Notes under the pieces: generated by a model
Seen by the model: the letters and a program-made list of their open reading frames with translations, nothing else
What the model was told of the DNA's origin: nothing
The model's database searches: none
Made by a program: the position numbers and the translations under genes
In this document: piece after piece, positions 17,346 through 25,862 of the stretch
Layout of the letters: the number at the start of each line of letters is the position of its first letter
How positions within the stretch are numbered: the first letter of the stretch is position 1
DNA from: Acidaminococcus timonensis
Lineage (GTDB): Bacteria; Bacillota; Negativicutes; Acidaminococcales; Acidaminococcaceae
Assembly: GCF_900106585.1 (NCBI RefSeq)
Contig: NZ_FNWH01000004.1
Coordinates: 248,001 to 312,000, forward strand
DNA length: 64,000 nt
Direction: 5' to 3'

Positions 17346-18266
17346 TCATCTCATCAGGGCTTTGACGCTTTTCCGTTTGAAGTACTTCTTGATTTCCTCA
17401 CACAGCCTTTGTTCCGGCGTATGCAGCACCCAGTTCTTCCGGCGGATCAGAGCGAATTTCCGGGTGAGCGACGGCTCCAGCCGGTAATAGTGGATCTTGC
17501 TCTCATCCTGTTTGCAGGATTTACCGATGAACGTGATCCCGATGCCCATGGCCACCATGGCCCGGGTGGTGATGATGCTGTTGGTCTCGCACATGGTGCT
17601 GGGGTCGAACTGCAGGGCAGAAAACAGCTGATTGGTAACTTCCCGCAGGGTAGAACCCTTCCGACAGATCAGGAAATTGTCCTCTTTCAATTCTTTCTGG
17701 ATATCCTTCCAGGCAACCACATTGCCTGGATTTTTTTTGCAGTAGGGATGGTTCTTGGGCACAGCCAGTAAGATTTCCTCCGTGCCCAGGATATCCACCT
17801 GATCCTGGGAAAAGGCCGACGTATCGTGCACGGCCATGACCGCGCAATCGATATTTTCCTCCAGCAGCTGCCGGGTCAGCGAAATCACATTGGCCTCTGT
17901 GATTTCCAGCGTCGCTTCCGGGAATTCCTTCTTGAACGACGGTACGATAGCCGTCAGCATCCGCAGGCACAGCTGGGACGTGAGCCCCAATGTGATGTGG
18001 CTGCGGTTGTTCAGAGAACGGATATCCGCATAGGTCTCTTTTTCGATGTCCAGGATTTTCCGGGCCGCCTCCACATACCGTTCGCCGGCCGGAGTCAGCA
18101 GCAGCTTGTTCCGGGTCCGTTCGAACAGGGGCACCCCCAGTTCCTGCTCCAGCTTGCCCAGGTACTGGCTCAGGGAAGACTGGGAAACAAACAACTCTTC
18201 CGCGGCTTTCGTCATATTCTGTTTCTGGGCAATGGTCAGGATATATTGGAGGTGACGGGTATCCAC
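17346..18266 (-). CDS. LysR-family transcriptional regulator, divergent from glucarate cluster
   Basis: 306 residues. HTH at about 3-62 (YILTIAQKQNMTKAAEELFV), then a periplasmic-binding-protein-like effector domain. The start is ATG 18264-18266. It is transcribed away from the glucarate dehydratase-like gene across a 208-bp AT-rich intergenic region, the standard arrangement for a LysR activator of the divergent operon. It is therefore likely to control the 18475-21143 operon in response to an aldarate-type ligand; this is inferred from position only. Confidence 0.9.
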   Translation of the reverse strand: MDTRHLQYILTIAQKQNMTKAAEELFVSQSSLSQYLGKLEQELGVPLFERTRNKLLLTPAGERYVEAARKILDIEKETYADIRSLNNRSHITLGLTSQLCLRMLTAIVPSFKKEFPEATLEITEANVISLTRQLLEENIDCAVMAVHDTSAFSQDQVDILGTEEILLAVPKNHPYCKKNPGNVVAWKDIQKELKEDNFLICRKGSTLREVTNQLFSALQFDPSTMCETNSIITTRAMVAMGIGITFIGKSCKQDESKIHYYRLEPSLTRKFALIRRKNWVLHTPEQRLCEEIKKYFKRKSVKALMR

Positions 18267-18374
18267 AATGGTTTTTCCCTCTTTTCTTAAAAATTTTAAG
18301 AGATGCTCTAAGAAATTTTGTTAGAATAATCAGATTATATTAGCAAAACCGATTGATGGAATCATTATTACATA

Positions 18375-18404
18375 TTGGTCAGGGAAAAGCAAATCCGATA
18401 TAGT
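18375..18404 (+). promoter_or_regulatory. Promoter of the glucarate-type operon
   Basis: TTGGTC (18375-18380), an 18-base spacer and TATAGT (18399-18404), 70 bases before the start codon. It lies in the divergent region where a LysR site is expected. Confidence 0.55.
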
Positions 18405-18474
18405 GTAAACAGAAAATTTCAAGGATTCAAAAGCGCGCGATAAGATTCTGCTGGTTTCAAGGAGGAAAATAACA

Positions 18475-19815
18475 ATGGCAAGCACACCGATTGTAACTGA
18501 TATGAAAGTCATCCCCGTAGCCGGGTATGACAGCATGGAAATGACCTTGAGCGGAGCCCACGCTCCCTTCTTCACCCGTAACCTGGTGATCCTGCACGAC
18601 AACGCCGGCCATGAAGGCATCGGCGAAATCCACGGCGGGGAATATACGAAAGAATGTCTGGAAAGCTACATTCCCCTGGTGGTGGGCCAGGAAATCGGCA
18701 AATACCGCAGCATCCTGGGTACCATCCACAGAGGTGGAAAGAAAGCCGCCGGTGATGACGGCGAAGGCATCCAGACCCTGGATATCTCCAAACTGAAATT
18801 CGTGGTCAAAGCCGAATGGGCTCTGGAATGTGCCCTGCTGGACCTTTTGGGCAAATACCTGGGCGTGCCCATGTGCGAACTGCTGGCCGAGGGCAAACAG
18901 CGCAACAAAGTGGAAATGCTGGGCTATCTGTTCTACGTCTCCGACAAGAACAAGACGGACCTGCCCTACCTGGATGAATCCGACAGCCCGGACCCCTGGT
19001 TCCGGTATCGCCGGGGCGAAATCCTCACCCATGAACAGGTGGTGGAAGAAGCCCAGATCCTGCACGAAAAATACGGCTTCCGCAATTTCAAGCTGAAAGG
19101 CGGGGTCATGGAAGGCGAATATGAAATGGAAACCTGCCGGGCCCTGAAGAAAGCATTCCCCAACGCCCGGATCAACATCGACCCCAACGGGGCCTGGAGC
19201 CTGGAAGAAGCCATCCGGCTGTGCAAGCCCATGGAAAATGTCCTGAGCTACATCGAAGACCCCACCGGTCCGGAAGCCGGTTTCTCCAGCCGGGAAGTCA
19301 TGGCTGAATTCAAGAATGCCTGCTCCCTGCGGGTAGCCACGAACATGATTGCCACCAACTGGCGCCAGTTCTACCATGCCGCCGCTCTGAAAGCCGTGGA
19401 TATCGTCCTGGCCGATCCTCACTTCTGGGGCATGGAAGGCAGCCTGCGCATGGCCGCCCTGCTGAAAGAATGGGGCCTCACCTGGGGCAGCCACTCCAAC
19501 AACCACTTCGACATCACCCTGGCCACCTTCGCGCAGGTGGGGGCTGCCGCACCCGGCAACCCGGCACCGCTGGATACGCACTGGATCTGGCAGGATGGCC
19601 AGAATCTGCTGAAAGACACGCCGCAGATCAAAGACGGCTTCCTGGAAGTTTCCCAGAAACCGGGCCTGGGCGTAACCCTGGATATGGACAAAGTCATGGC
19701 CGCCAACGCCCTGTACAACAAGATGCCTTCCCACGACCGGGACGACGCCATGGCCATGCAGTACCTGATCCCCAACTGGAAATACGACTGCAAGAAACCG
19801 TGCTTGGTACGGTAA
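18475..19815 (+). CDS. Glucarate dehydratase-like enzyme (enolase superfamily)
   Basis: 446 residues, the same length as E. coli GudD. The active-site pattern of the glucarate dehydratase branch is present: KxK base in NFKLKGG, metal ligand Asp in NIDPNGAW, a further acidic ligand in YIEDPTGPE, Asn in VATNMIATNW, and the His/Asn base in HSNNHFD. These enzymes dehydrate D-glucarate or related aldarates. An AAGGAGG site precedes the ATG. The next gene, 20 bp downstream, is a CitMHS-type permease, so the pair imports and dehydrates a sugar diacid. The exact substrate is inferred. Confidence 0.85.
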   Translation: MASTPIVTDMKVIPVAGYDSMEMTLSGAHAPFFTRNLVILHDNAGHEGIGEIHGGEYTKECLESYIPLVVGQEIGKYRSILGTIHRGGKKAAGDDGEGIQTLDISKLKFVVKAEWALECALLDLLGKYLGVPMCELLAEGKQRNKVEMLGYLFYVSDKNKTDLPYLDESDSPDPWFRYRRGEILTHEQVVEEAQILHEKYGFRNFKLKGGVMEGEYEMETCRALKKAFPNARINIDPNGAWSLEEAIRLCKPMENVLSYIEDPTGPEAGFSSREVMAEFKNACSLRVATNMIATNWRQFYHAAALKAVDIVLADPHFWGMEGSLRMAALLKEWGLTWGSHSNNHFDITLATFAQVGAAAPGNPAPLDTHWIWQDGQNLLKDTPQIKDGFLEVSQKPGLGVTLDMDKVMAANALYNKMPSHDRDDAMAMQYLIPNWKYDCKKPCLVR

Positions 19816-19835
19816 GAGAAGCGGAGGGTTAAGTT

Positions 19836-21143
19836 ATGAGTTTCGCAGCCTTTGTCGGCTTTGCGATGATGATTCTCATCACCACATTGCTGCTGAAAAA
19901 GAAAGTCAGTACCTTATTTGCCTTTACCATCATCCCCATCATAGGCGCCTTCCTGTTGGGCGCCAGTGTCAAGGATGTCTGTGACTACGTGAAATTCGGC
20001 CTGGGCAAGACCCGGGACCTGATGTTCATCATCTTCTTCTCCCTGCCCTATTTCTCCCTGATGAACGAAGTGGGCCTGTTCGATACCATGGTGGAATTCC
20101 TGCTGAAGCGAACGAAGCTCAGCGTCACGGTCATCATGGTCATCACCGTCCTGGTTTCCCTGATCACTGAAATCGACGGCAGTGTGACTTCCACCTACCT
20201 GGTGACGGTCCCCATGATGCTTCCCCTGTATAAGAAGCTGAAAATCGACCCGAAATGTCTGCTGCTGTTGTGTTCGGCCACCATGTGTGCCCTGTTCATC
20301 ACCCCCTGGAACGGCCGTACCCTGCGGGCCGCCACCCTGCTGGATGGCATCCCTGCTCCCCAGAACTACATCTTCGTCCACATGCTGCCGCTGATGCTGA
20401 TCTACATCGCCATGTGCATCGGGCTGGCAGTGATCCTGGCCCGGTTCCAGATGAAAAAGGGTGCCGGCCAGGTGGATGAATCCGTCATCATGCAGGACAT
20501 GGAAAAGAAAGACCAGTCCGAACTGCGCCGTCCCAAACTGTTCTGGTTCAACCTGCTGCTGACCGTGCTGCTGATCGTGGGTCTGAGCGTCGTGCCGGCT
20601 CCCGGCTATGTGATCTTCGCCCTGGGTCTCGTCATCGCCCTGACGGTGAACTACCCGGACCTGAACCTGCAGAACCAGCTGCTGAAGAAATATTCCAAAG
20701 AAATGTATTCCACCGCCTGTGCCGTGTTCCTGTCCGGCGTGGTCGTCGGTGTCCTGTCCAAGAGCGGCATGATGGATGCCATGGTCAAGTTCCTGGTAGG
20801 GATCATCCCCAGTGTGATGGGCCCGTGGGTCTACCTGATCATCGCCATCTTCAGTGCTCCGCTGATGCTGATCTTCACCAACGATATCTGGCAATACGCC
20901 CTGGTCCCCATCGTGGCCGGCGTCAGTGCCAACTATGGTGTACCGAAGGAAATCGTGGTCATGACCCTGCTGATGAACATGGGTGCCATGGTTTCGCCGG
21001 TGGCCCAGCCGCAGATCTACCTGGCCTGCGATCTGGCTGACCACACCGAACTCCAGGATTACGTGAAGTTCTCCTTCGCCCCCTTGTGGGTGATGAACAT
21101 CATGTGGCTGGTAGCCGGATACGTACTGGGAATCTTCCGATAA
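19836..21143 (+). CDS. CitMHS-type organic acid transporter
   Basis: A 435-residue membrane protein related to citrate-Mg2+:H+ symporters and the wider ion-transporter superfamily. It has two halves of hydrophobic segments separated by a charged loop (about residues 205-235, MKKGAGQVDESVIMQDMEKK). The segment TEIDGSVTSTYLVTVP and the C-terminal NMGAMVSPVAQP are family-like. It is 20 bp downstream of the dehydratase with an intervening AGCGGAGGG ribosome site, in one operon, and ahead of a strong terminator. It most likely imports the aldarate substrate. Confidence 0.8.
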   Translation: MSFAAFVGFAMMILITTLLLKKKVSTLFAFTIIPIIGAFLLGASVKDVCDYVKFGLGKTRDLMFIIFFSLPYFSLMNEVGLFDTMVEFLLKRTKLSVTVIMVITVLVSLITEIDGSVTSTYLVTVPMMLPLYKKLKIDPKCLLLLCSATMCALFITPWNGRTLRAATLLDGIPAPQNYIFVHMLPLMLIYIAMCIGLAVILARFQMKKGAGQVDESVIMQDMEKKDQSELRRPKLFWFNLLLTVLLIVGLSVVPAPGYVIFALGLVIALTVNYPDLNLQNQLLKKYSKEMYSTACAVFLSGVVVGVLSKSGMMDAMVKFLVGIIPSVMGPWVYLIIAIFSAPLMLIFTNDIWQYALVPIVAGVSANYGVPKEIVVMTLLMNMGAMVSPVAQPQIYLACDLADHTELQDYVKFSFAPLWVMNIMWLVAGYVLGIFR

Positions 21144-21206
21144 TGGAGACTCCTGCTGAATCTGCCGACAATGTCATACAATCATACATTGTTCCTTAAA
21201 ACCAAC

Positions 21207-21248
21207 ACGAAAAAAGAGGATGCCCTGCACAGCATCCTCTTTTTTCGT
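21207..21248. terminator. Bidirectional terminator
   Basis: Perfect ACGAAAAAAGAGGATGC / GCATCCTCTTTTTTCGT arms around CCTGCACA. It serves the permease gene and the convergent YjiH-type gene. Confidence 0.9.
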
Positions 21249-21260
21249 ATAGCAGCACCC

Positions 21261-22592
21261 TCAATCAGGCAGTCCCAGCAGCCAGGCAATGGGAATCGTG
21301 ATGACAATGGATAATACCACCCGTTCGAACCAGATGACAATGATATCCCGTATTTTCAATGGGATATCGGTTCCCATGATACAGGGAATACTGGCGGAGA
21401 AGAACAGGATTTCCGAAATGCTCACCACTGCAATGACAAATTTCAACAGCAGGGTTCCCGACTGTTTGATCAGAATGGAGGGCAAAAACATTTCCGGCAG
21501 ACAAAGGGCCGCTGCCTTCCCTCCCAGTACGGCCTGGGATACGCCAAAAATCTTAAAGAATGGATAGAACAGGTAACCAAACACATCAAACAGCGGCGTA
21601 AATTCTGCCAGCCACAAGCCCAGCAGACCTACGGAGGTAATGGCCGGAATGACACCAAAAGCCATCTTCAGCCCGGCCCACAGGTTTTCTCCGCAAAGCT
21701 TCAGTACAGGAGGCTGGGAGCCAGCCGTCTTCAGGCCCTGTTTCCATGCCCGTTGCAGCCGGCTGCCGGTTTCTTCCGGTTCAATGGCAGCCTTACCGCC
21801 ATAATAGGTGTTGGGAATGGACCGCAGGGGCCACAGCCGGGCAGTAATGGCAGTCACGATGAATGTCACCACCATGGAAACAAAGAAATAGGTGGACCAC
21901 ATGCCCATAAGCCCCAGAGTCCGCGCTACCACCAGAAGAAATGTCACAGATACCGTGGAAAACCCGGTAGCGATGATGGCCGCTTCCCGGGCCGTATACC
22001 GGTTCTCTCGATAAACCCCGTTGGTAATGATCAACGCAATAGAATAACTGCCTACGAAAGAAGCCACTGCATCCACTGCAGAACGGCCCGGGGTCCTGAA
22101 TACCGGCCGCATAAAACAATCCACCAGCACCCCAATGAATTCCATCAACCCATAGCTGGCCAGAAACGCCAGAAAAGCCGATCCAATAGGAATCACCAGA
22201 CCAACAGGAATGGCCAGCTTATTGAACAGGAAAGGACCGATATCCCCTCTCCAAAGCCAGGTATTGCTTTTCCACAGGCCAAAATACATGATGGTCCCGA
22301 TGATGGCTCCGCCGATCTTGGCAAAAGACATGAATATATCAATGGGACTTTTCTTCCAGGTCCGGGTATAAAAAGGTCGGATGGCACCAATATACATGAC
22401 CGCAAGGATAAAGATCTGGACCAGAGGCATACAGTATTTCTGCAGAGAAGTCACGATGACATCCACGGGAACACTTTTCAAAGTGGGACTGATCCTTTCC
22501 ATGTCAAAGAAAAACATGAAGACGCCGAACAGGCTGAAAAGCAGAAATTTAGGCAATGCGTTGTTTTGAGAAACTGTTTCCGGTTGACTCAT
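21261..22592 (-). CDS. YjiH-family membrane protein with nucleoside-recognition (Gate) domains
   Basis: A 443-residue polytopic membrane protein. Gate-domain-like segments occur twice: one around residues 150-240 (SAVDAVASFVGSYSIALI) and another near 365-400. The family is found with amino-acid and peptide catabolic genes, but its transported substrate is not established. The start is MSQPETV at 22590-22592 with a GGTGGGATCC region upstream. No same-strand partner is adjacent; an element-end-like repeat and a module-A hairpin lie upstream. Confidence 0.75.
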   Translation of the reverse strand: MSQPETVSQNNALPKFLLFSLFGVFMFFFDMERISPTLKSVPVDVIVTSLQKYCMPLVQIFILAVMYIGAIRPFYTRTWKKSPIDIFMSFAKIGGAIIGTIMYFGLWKSNTWLWRGDIGPFLFNKLAIPVGLVIPIGSAFLAFLASYGLMEFIGVLVDCFMRPVFRTPGRSAVDAVASFVGSYSIALIITNGVYRENRYTAREAAIIATGFSTVSVTFLLVVARTLGLMGMWSTYFFVSMVVTFIVTAITARLWPLRSIPNTYYGGKAAIEPEETGSRLQRAWKQGLKTAGSQPPVLKLCGENLWAGLKMAFGVIPAITSVGLLGLWLAEFTPLFDVFGYLFYPFFKIFGVSQAVLGGKAAALCLPEMFLPSILIKQSGTLLLKFVIAVVSISEILFFSASIPCIMGTDIPLKIRDIIVIWFERVVLSIVITIPIAWLLGLPD

Positions 22593-22967
22593 AGGGATCC
22601 CACCTTTCGTGTTGTTACTGATAAGGATACACTACTTTGGTAAAAATTGTTGGAATCCTTCTGTATACATAAATAATTATGTTTTTGTGTTAAATTTGTA
22701 ACGGACAGTCCGCCAGATTCTGCGTCCGAATGGATTGACTTCAAAAAAGTCCGCACCCCCTAATTGGCTATTTTAGTCCGACTCTAACATCTCTACGAAA
22801 ACAATACATAAAAGGCCCGTACGACCATTGTTTCATTGGTTGTACGAGACTTTTATTCTCTGGCTTATACGGGTGAATCCTTAATCCACCCTTGTTTTCC
22901 CCCTTGTCTCCATTCCCTTCTTCTCCTATAATGGAACCAAATTCATCGTTTCGAAGGAGGTCTTTTT
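22593..22967. other. Intergenic gap with repeat fragments
   Basis: It contains an IS-end-like sequence at 22761-22788 (reverse complement of the start of 2519-2626). A module-A hairpin lies at 22818-22846 (CGTACGACCA / TGGTTGTACG, then TTTTAT). The promoter region of the threonine dehydratase follows. No gene is seen. Confidence 0.6.
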
Positions 22968-23909
22968 ATGCTGACACTTGAACAGATTTTCCAGGCCCGA
23001 AATCGGCTGATTCCCTATATTTATCGGACTCCGCTTTTGCGGCTGAAGGCATTGGACCATGTCCTGGACTGCCAGGTGTACGTGAAGGCAGAGTGCATGC
23101 AGCTGACTCATTCCTTCAAGATCCGGGGTGCCCTGAACCGGATTCTCCAGCTGACTCCGGAAGAACGGGCCCGGGGTGTGGTCACCGCTTCCAGCGGCAA
23201 CCACGGCCGGGGGGTAGCCTATGCCGCCAAGATGCTGGGCATCAAGGCCACGGTAGTCATCCCAGACCATGCCCCTGCCATCAAGATCCAGGCAGTACGA
23301 GATCTGGGGGCGGAAGTCATCCTCTGCGACAAGCCCAAACGATTTGCCATCGCAGAACGTTTGCGGGACGAGAAGGGACTATGCTATGTGCCGCCTTTCA
23401 ATGATTATGATGTGATGGCCGGCCAGGGGTCCATTGCCCTGGAAGTATTCGAAGACCTTCCAGACCTGAATGCCATCCTGATTCCCCTAGGTGGCGGCGG
23501 ACTTACCAGCGGCATCGCCACAGCCGTCAAAGGGATCCATCCGGAAACGAAGGTATATGCCTGTGAGCCGGCCCGCATCCCTCGCTTCACCGCCAGCCTG
23601 CGGGCCGGCAAGCCCACGGCCGTGCCCCAGGTAGATACCATTGCAGACGGCGTAGCCACCCTGTGCCCCGGAGATCTGACCTACCCCATCGTCCGGGACA
23701 AGGTGGACCAGGTGCTGGATGTACCGGAAGAAGCCTTGCTGCCGGCCATGAAACTGCTGCTCACAGAGGGGAAGGTCCTGGCGGAACCTTCTTCCACCAT
23801 CGGCTTGGCTGCCATCCAGAGCGGCAAAATCCATTTTAAGCCGGAAGACAAGGTGGTATTTGTCCTGTCCGGTGGGAATGTGGATTTGTCCCTGGTACAG
23901 AAACTATAA
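22968..23909 (+). CDS. Threonine/serine ammonia-lyase (catabolic threonine dehydratase type)
   Basis: 313 residues, the catalytic domain only. It has fold type II PLP motifs: Lys51 in HSFKIRGA, SSGNHGRGVAYAAK for cofactor/substrate binding, and the PLP phosphate loop GGGGLTSG. There is no C-terminal ACT regulatory domain, as in TdcB-type or serine racemase-type enzymes, so a fermentative rather than an isoleucine-biosynthetic role is likely: threonine to 2-oxobutyrate, serine to pyruvate. A very good AAGGAGG site lies 8 bases before the ATG. It is a single-gene unit; a RidA gene that would clear its enamine product lies at 39954. Confidence 0.9.
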   Translation: MLTLEQIFQARNRLIPYIYRTPLLRLKALDHVLDCQVYVKAECMQLTHSFKIRGALNRILQLTPEERARGVVTASSGNHGRGVAYAAKMLGIKATVVIPDHAPAIKIQAVRDLGAEVILCDKPKRFAIAERLRDEKGLCYVPPFNDYDVMAGQGSIALEVFEDLPDLNAILIPLGGGGLTSGIATAVKGIHPETKVYACEPARIPRFTASLRAGKPTAVPQVDTIADGVATLCPGDLTYPIVRDKVDQVLDVPEEALLPAMKLLLTEGKVLAEPSSTIGLAAIQSGKIHFKPEDKVVFVLSGGNVDLSLVQKL

Positions 23910-24122
23910 TCAAAACTACCTGTATAACGGGTTGTTTAATCTGCGGCTATGCTTATCCACCTTAGCCTTAAATCCCGGATAGCACGTTTCTTCAACGTCT
24001 ACAATAAAGAATCGCTGGCCGGCCTGGGTCTAGGCGCTCCTGTGAAAAAGCAAAACCATTTTATACAAAAGAGTCGTACAACCTTTGTTCACAGGTTGTA
24101 CGACTTTGTTCGTATCCATTCC

Positions 24123-24345
24123 TTACTTCTTCATATGTTCCTGGATCACCTGACTCTGGGTCCTGGTGGCTGCCTTTTTCCAGGTTTGCCAGTTCTGTTT
24201 GGTAGGCGCCGGTTCAGATTCCCCAAAAATGGCCCGTACCCAATGACCATGTTGCAGAAATCAACTTCGGCCGGCAGTACTCTGCTGTTCTTCAATGAGC
24301 TCCATACCTGTCCCAACTGTGCCATCAGCCTGAAAGCTTTCTAAC
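24123..24345 (-). pseudogene. Possible decayed small gene of unknown family
   Basis: A minus-strand reading ends at TAA 24123-24125 with a protein-like tail (WQTWKKAATRTQSQVIQEHM). Continuing upstream in the same frame it meets one TGA in the middle of otherwise plausible sequence (ADGTVGTGMELIEEQQ). No start or ribosome site is seen. I cannot name the family. Confidence 0.3.
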
Positions 24346-24371
24346 TGGATGGGCGCTATGATGTAATCTGT

Positions 24372-24512
24372 TCCGGTTTACCTGGGAACGGACGTCCCTC
24401 ATGGGCCGTCCCTACGCAACCCACGTACTGTATTGTATGATTTCGTAGGATTTGCCCATAAGGGGAGACCGTTCCCGGGTCGCCCCCAGCGAGCTTTCTC
24501 CACACTGACGTC
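24372..24512 (+). repeat. Direct repeat bracketing malY-MATE, left copy
   Basis: Module B (24380-24416) continues into GATTTCGTAGGATTTGCCC, GGGGAGACCGTTCCCGGGTC and CACACTGACGTC. The same arrangement in the same order and strand recurs at 27369-27498, on the other side of the two genes between. Confidence 0.7.
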
Positions 24513-24514
24513 TG

Positions 24515-25702
24515 TCAGCCCTGTACATGGTTGTCCAGGGCCACTTTCAGCTGGTTGAACGCTTTTTCTACAACGCTCCGGGGGCAGGCCATGTTGAACC
24601 GTTCGAACTGGGCCGTAGCCGGTCCGAAGATTTTTCCGGAATCCAGCCACAGTTTGGCTTCATCCGTAATCAGGTGTTCCAGTTCCTCATCGGTGAACCC
24701 GTACCCGAAAAAGTCGATCCACACCAGGTAGGTCCCTTCCGGTTCCACAAAGGTGGCTCTGGAGAAGTTCTTCTTGACGAAGTCCCGTACATAGGCGATG
24801 TTCCCGGCAATGTAATCCACCAGTTCCTTCACCCATTCATCCCCTTTGGTGTAGCAGCTCTTCACGGCCACCTGGCCCATGATGCTTCCCTGGCTGTACC
24901 CGGCAGCAGCATTGGCTTTGCGATATTTCCGCCGCAGCGCTTCATCCGGAATGATGATATTGGCTGGCTGCAGCCCGGCCACGTTGAAGGTCTTACTGGG
25001 AGAATGGTACAGCACCAGGTTCTTCCGATATTTTTCCCCCAGGGTCATGAAACTGGTGAATCTGTGGGGGGCATACACGAAATCGCAGTGGATCTCATCG
25101 TCCATGATGATCACGTTGTGCTTCAGGCAGATGTCTCCCAGCCGAGTCAGTTCCTCTCGGGTCCACACACGGCCTGCCGGATTGTGAGGGCTGCACAGCA
25201 TATAGACCTTTACCTTGTTTTCCACGATTTTCTTCTCAAAATCATCGAAGTCAATGGTGTATTTTCCGTTTTCATAATGGAGCTGGTTGTTAATAAAGGT
25301 CCGGCCGTTGTCTTCGATGACTTCCCGGAACGGATAATATACCGGCTGCTGGATCAGGATGGCATCCCCCGGTTCCGTAAAGGCTTTCACACCGGTGGCC
25401 AGGCCGAAGACCACGCCGCAGCCCAGTGTCACCCAGGAAGGATCGATTTCGTATCCGTAATGGGTGGAAGTCCACCGGTTCAGGGCTGCAAAGTATTCAG
25501 CATCAGGATCCGTGTACCCGAAAATCCCATGGTCGATCCGTTTGTGGAAGTCGGCCAGGATCTCTTCCGGCAGGGCAAAGTCCATATCTGCCACCCACAT
25601 GGGCAGCAGGTCCGTTCGTCCCTTGCGCTGCATGCCGAAATCGTATTTCAGGCAGCTGGTGTTTCTCCGGTCGATGATCTTGTCAAAATCGTATTTTCCC
25701 AT
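24515..25702 (-). CDS. MalY/PatB-type PLP aminotransferase or C-S lyase
   Basis: A 395-residue fold-type I PLP enzyme. The Schiff-base lysine is Lys237 in SPSKTFNVAG, and the PLP-anchoring Asn/Asp are in SPHNPAGRVW and DDEIHCD. The N-terminal WVADMDF signature marks the MalY/PatB branch, whose members cleave cystathionine or cysteine conjugates to ammonia, pyruvate and a thiol. The start is MGKYDF at 25700-25702. It is divergent from the MATE pump gene. A second, distinct member of the same family is encoded at 35952-37175. Confidence 0.9.
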   Translation of the reverse strand: MGKYDFDKIIDRRNTSCLKYDFGMQRKGRTDLLPMWVADMDFALPEEILADFHKRIDHGIFGYTDPDAEYFAALNRWTSTHYGYEIDPSWVTLGCGVVFGLATGVKAFTEPGDAILIQQPVYYPFREVIEDNGRTFINNQLHYENGKYTIDFDDFEKKIVENKVKVYMLCSPHNPAGRVWTREELTRLGDICLKHNVIIMDDEIHCDFVYAPHRFTSFMTLGEKYRKNLVLYHSPSKTFNVAGLQPANIIIPDEALRRKYRKANAAAGYSQGSIMGQVAVKSCYTKGDEWVKELVDYIAGNIAYVRDFVKKNFSRATFVEPEGTYLVWIDFFGYGFTDEELEHLITDEAKLWLDSGKIFGPATAQFERFNMACPRSVVEKAFNQLKVALDNHVQG

Positions 25703-25862
25703 TGATAGAACCTTCTTTCTTCCCAGGCTGATTGCCTACCTTTTTACCTGGTTTTATTGTACCGGTTTTCCGGGAAAAGGTCAAAATGGACGCCTTTACA
25801 TTTTTCTTTCCTCTTCCTATAATTAAATATATCTATGTACGGAATAGAAAGGCAGGAACCCT

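Larger units (their letters stand above)
23910..24514. other. Intergenic gap: hairpin, possible gene remnant and long repeat
   Basis: A module-A hairpin at 24072-24105 (AGTCGTACAACC / GGTTGTACGACT) probably terminates the dehydratase. A decayed minus-strand frame occupies about 24123-24345. A repeat with module B (24380-24416) plus extension runs to about 24512. The 131-codon plus-strand frame here starts upstream of the hairpin and crosses it, so I reject it. Confidence 0.6.

Noticed and set aside
23949-24344. 131-codon plus-strand frame
   Set aside because: Crosses the module-A terminator hairpin, lacks a ribosome site and has no recognisable similarity; the minus strand reading is more protein-like though decayed.
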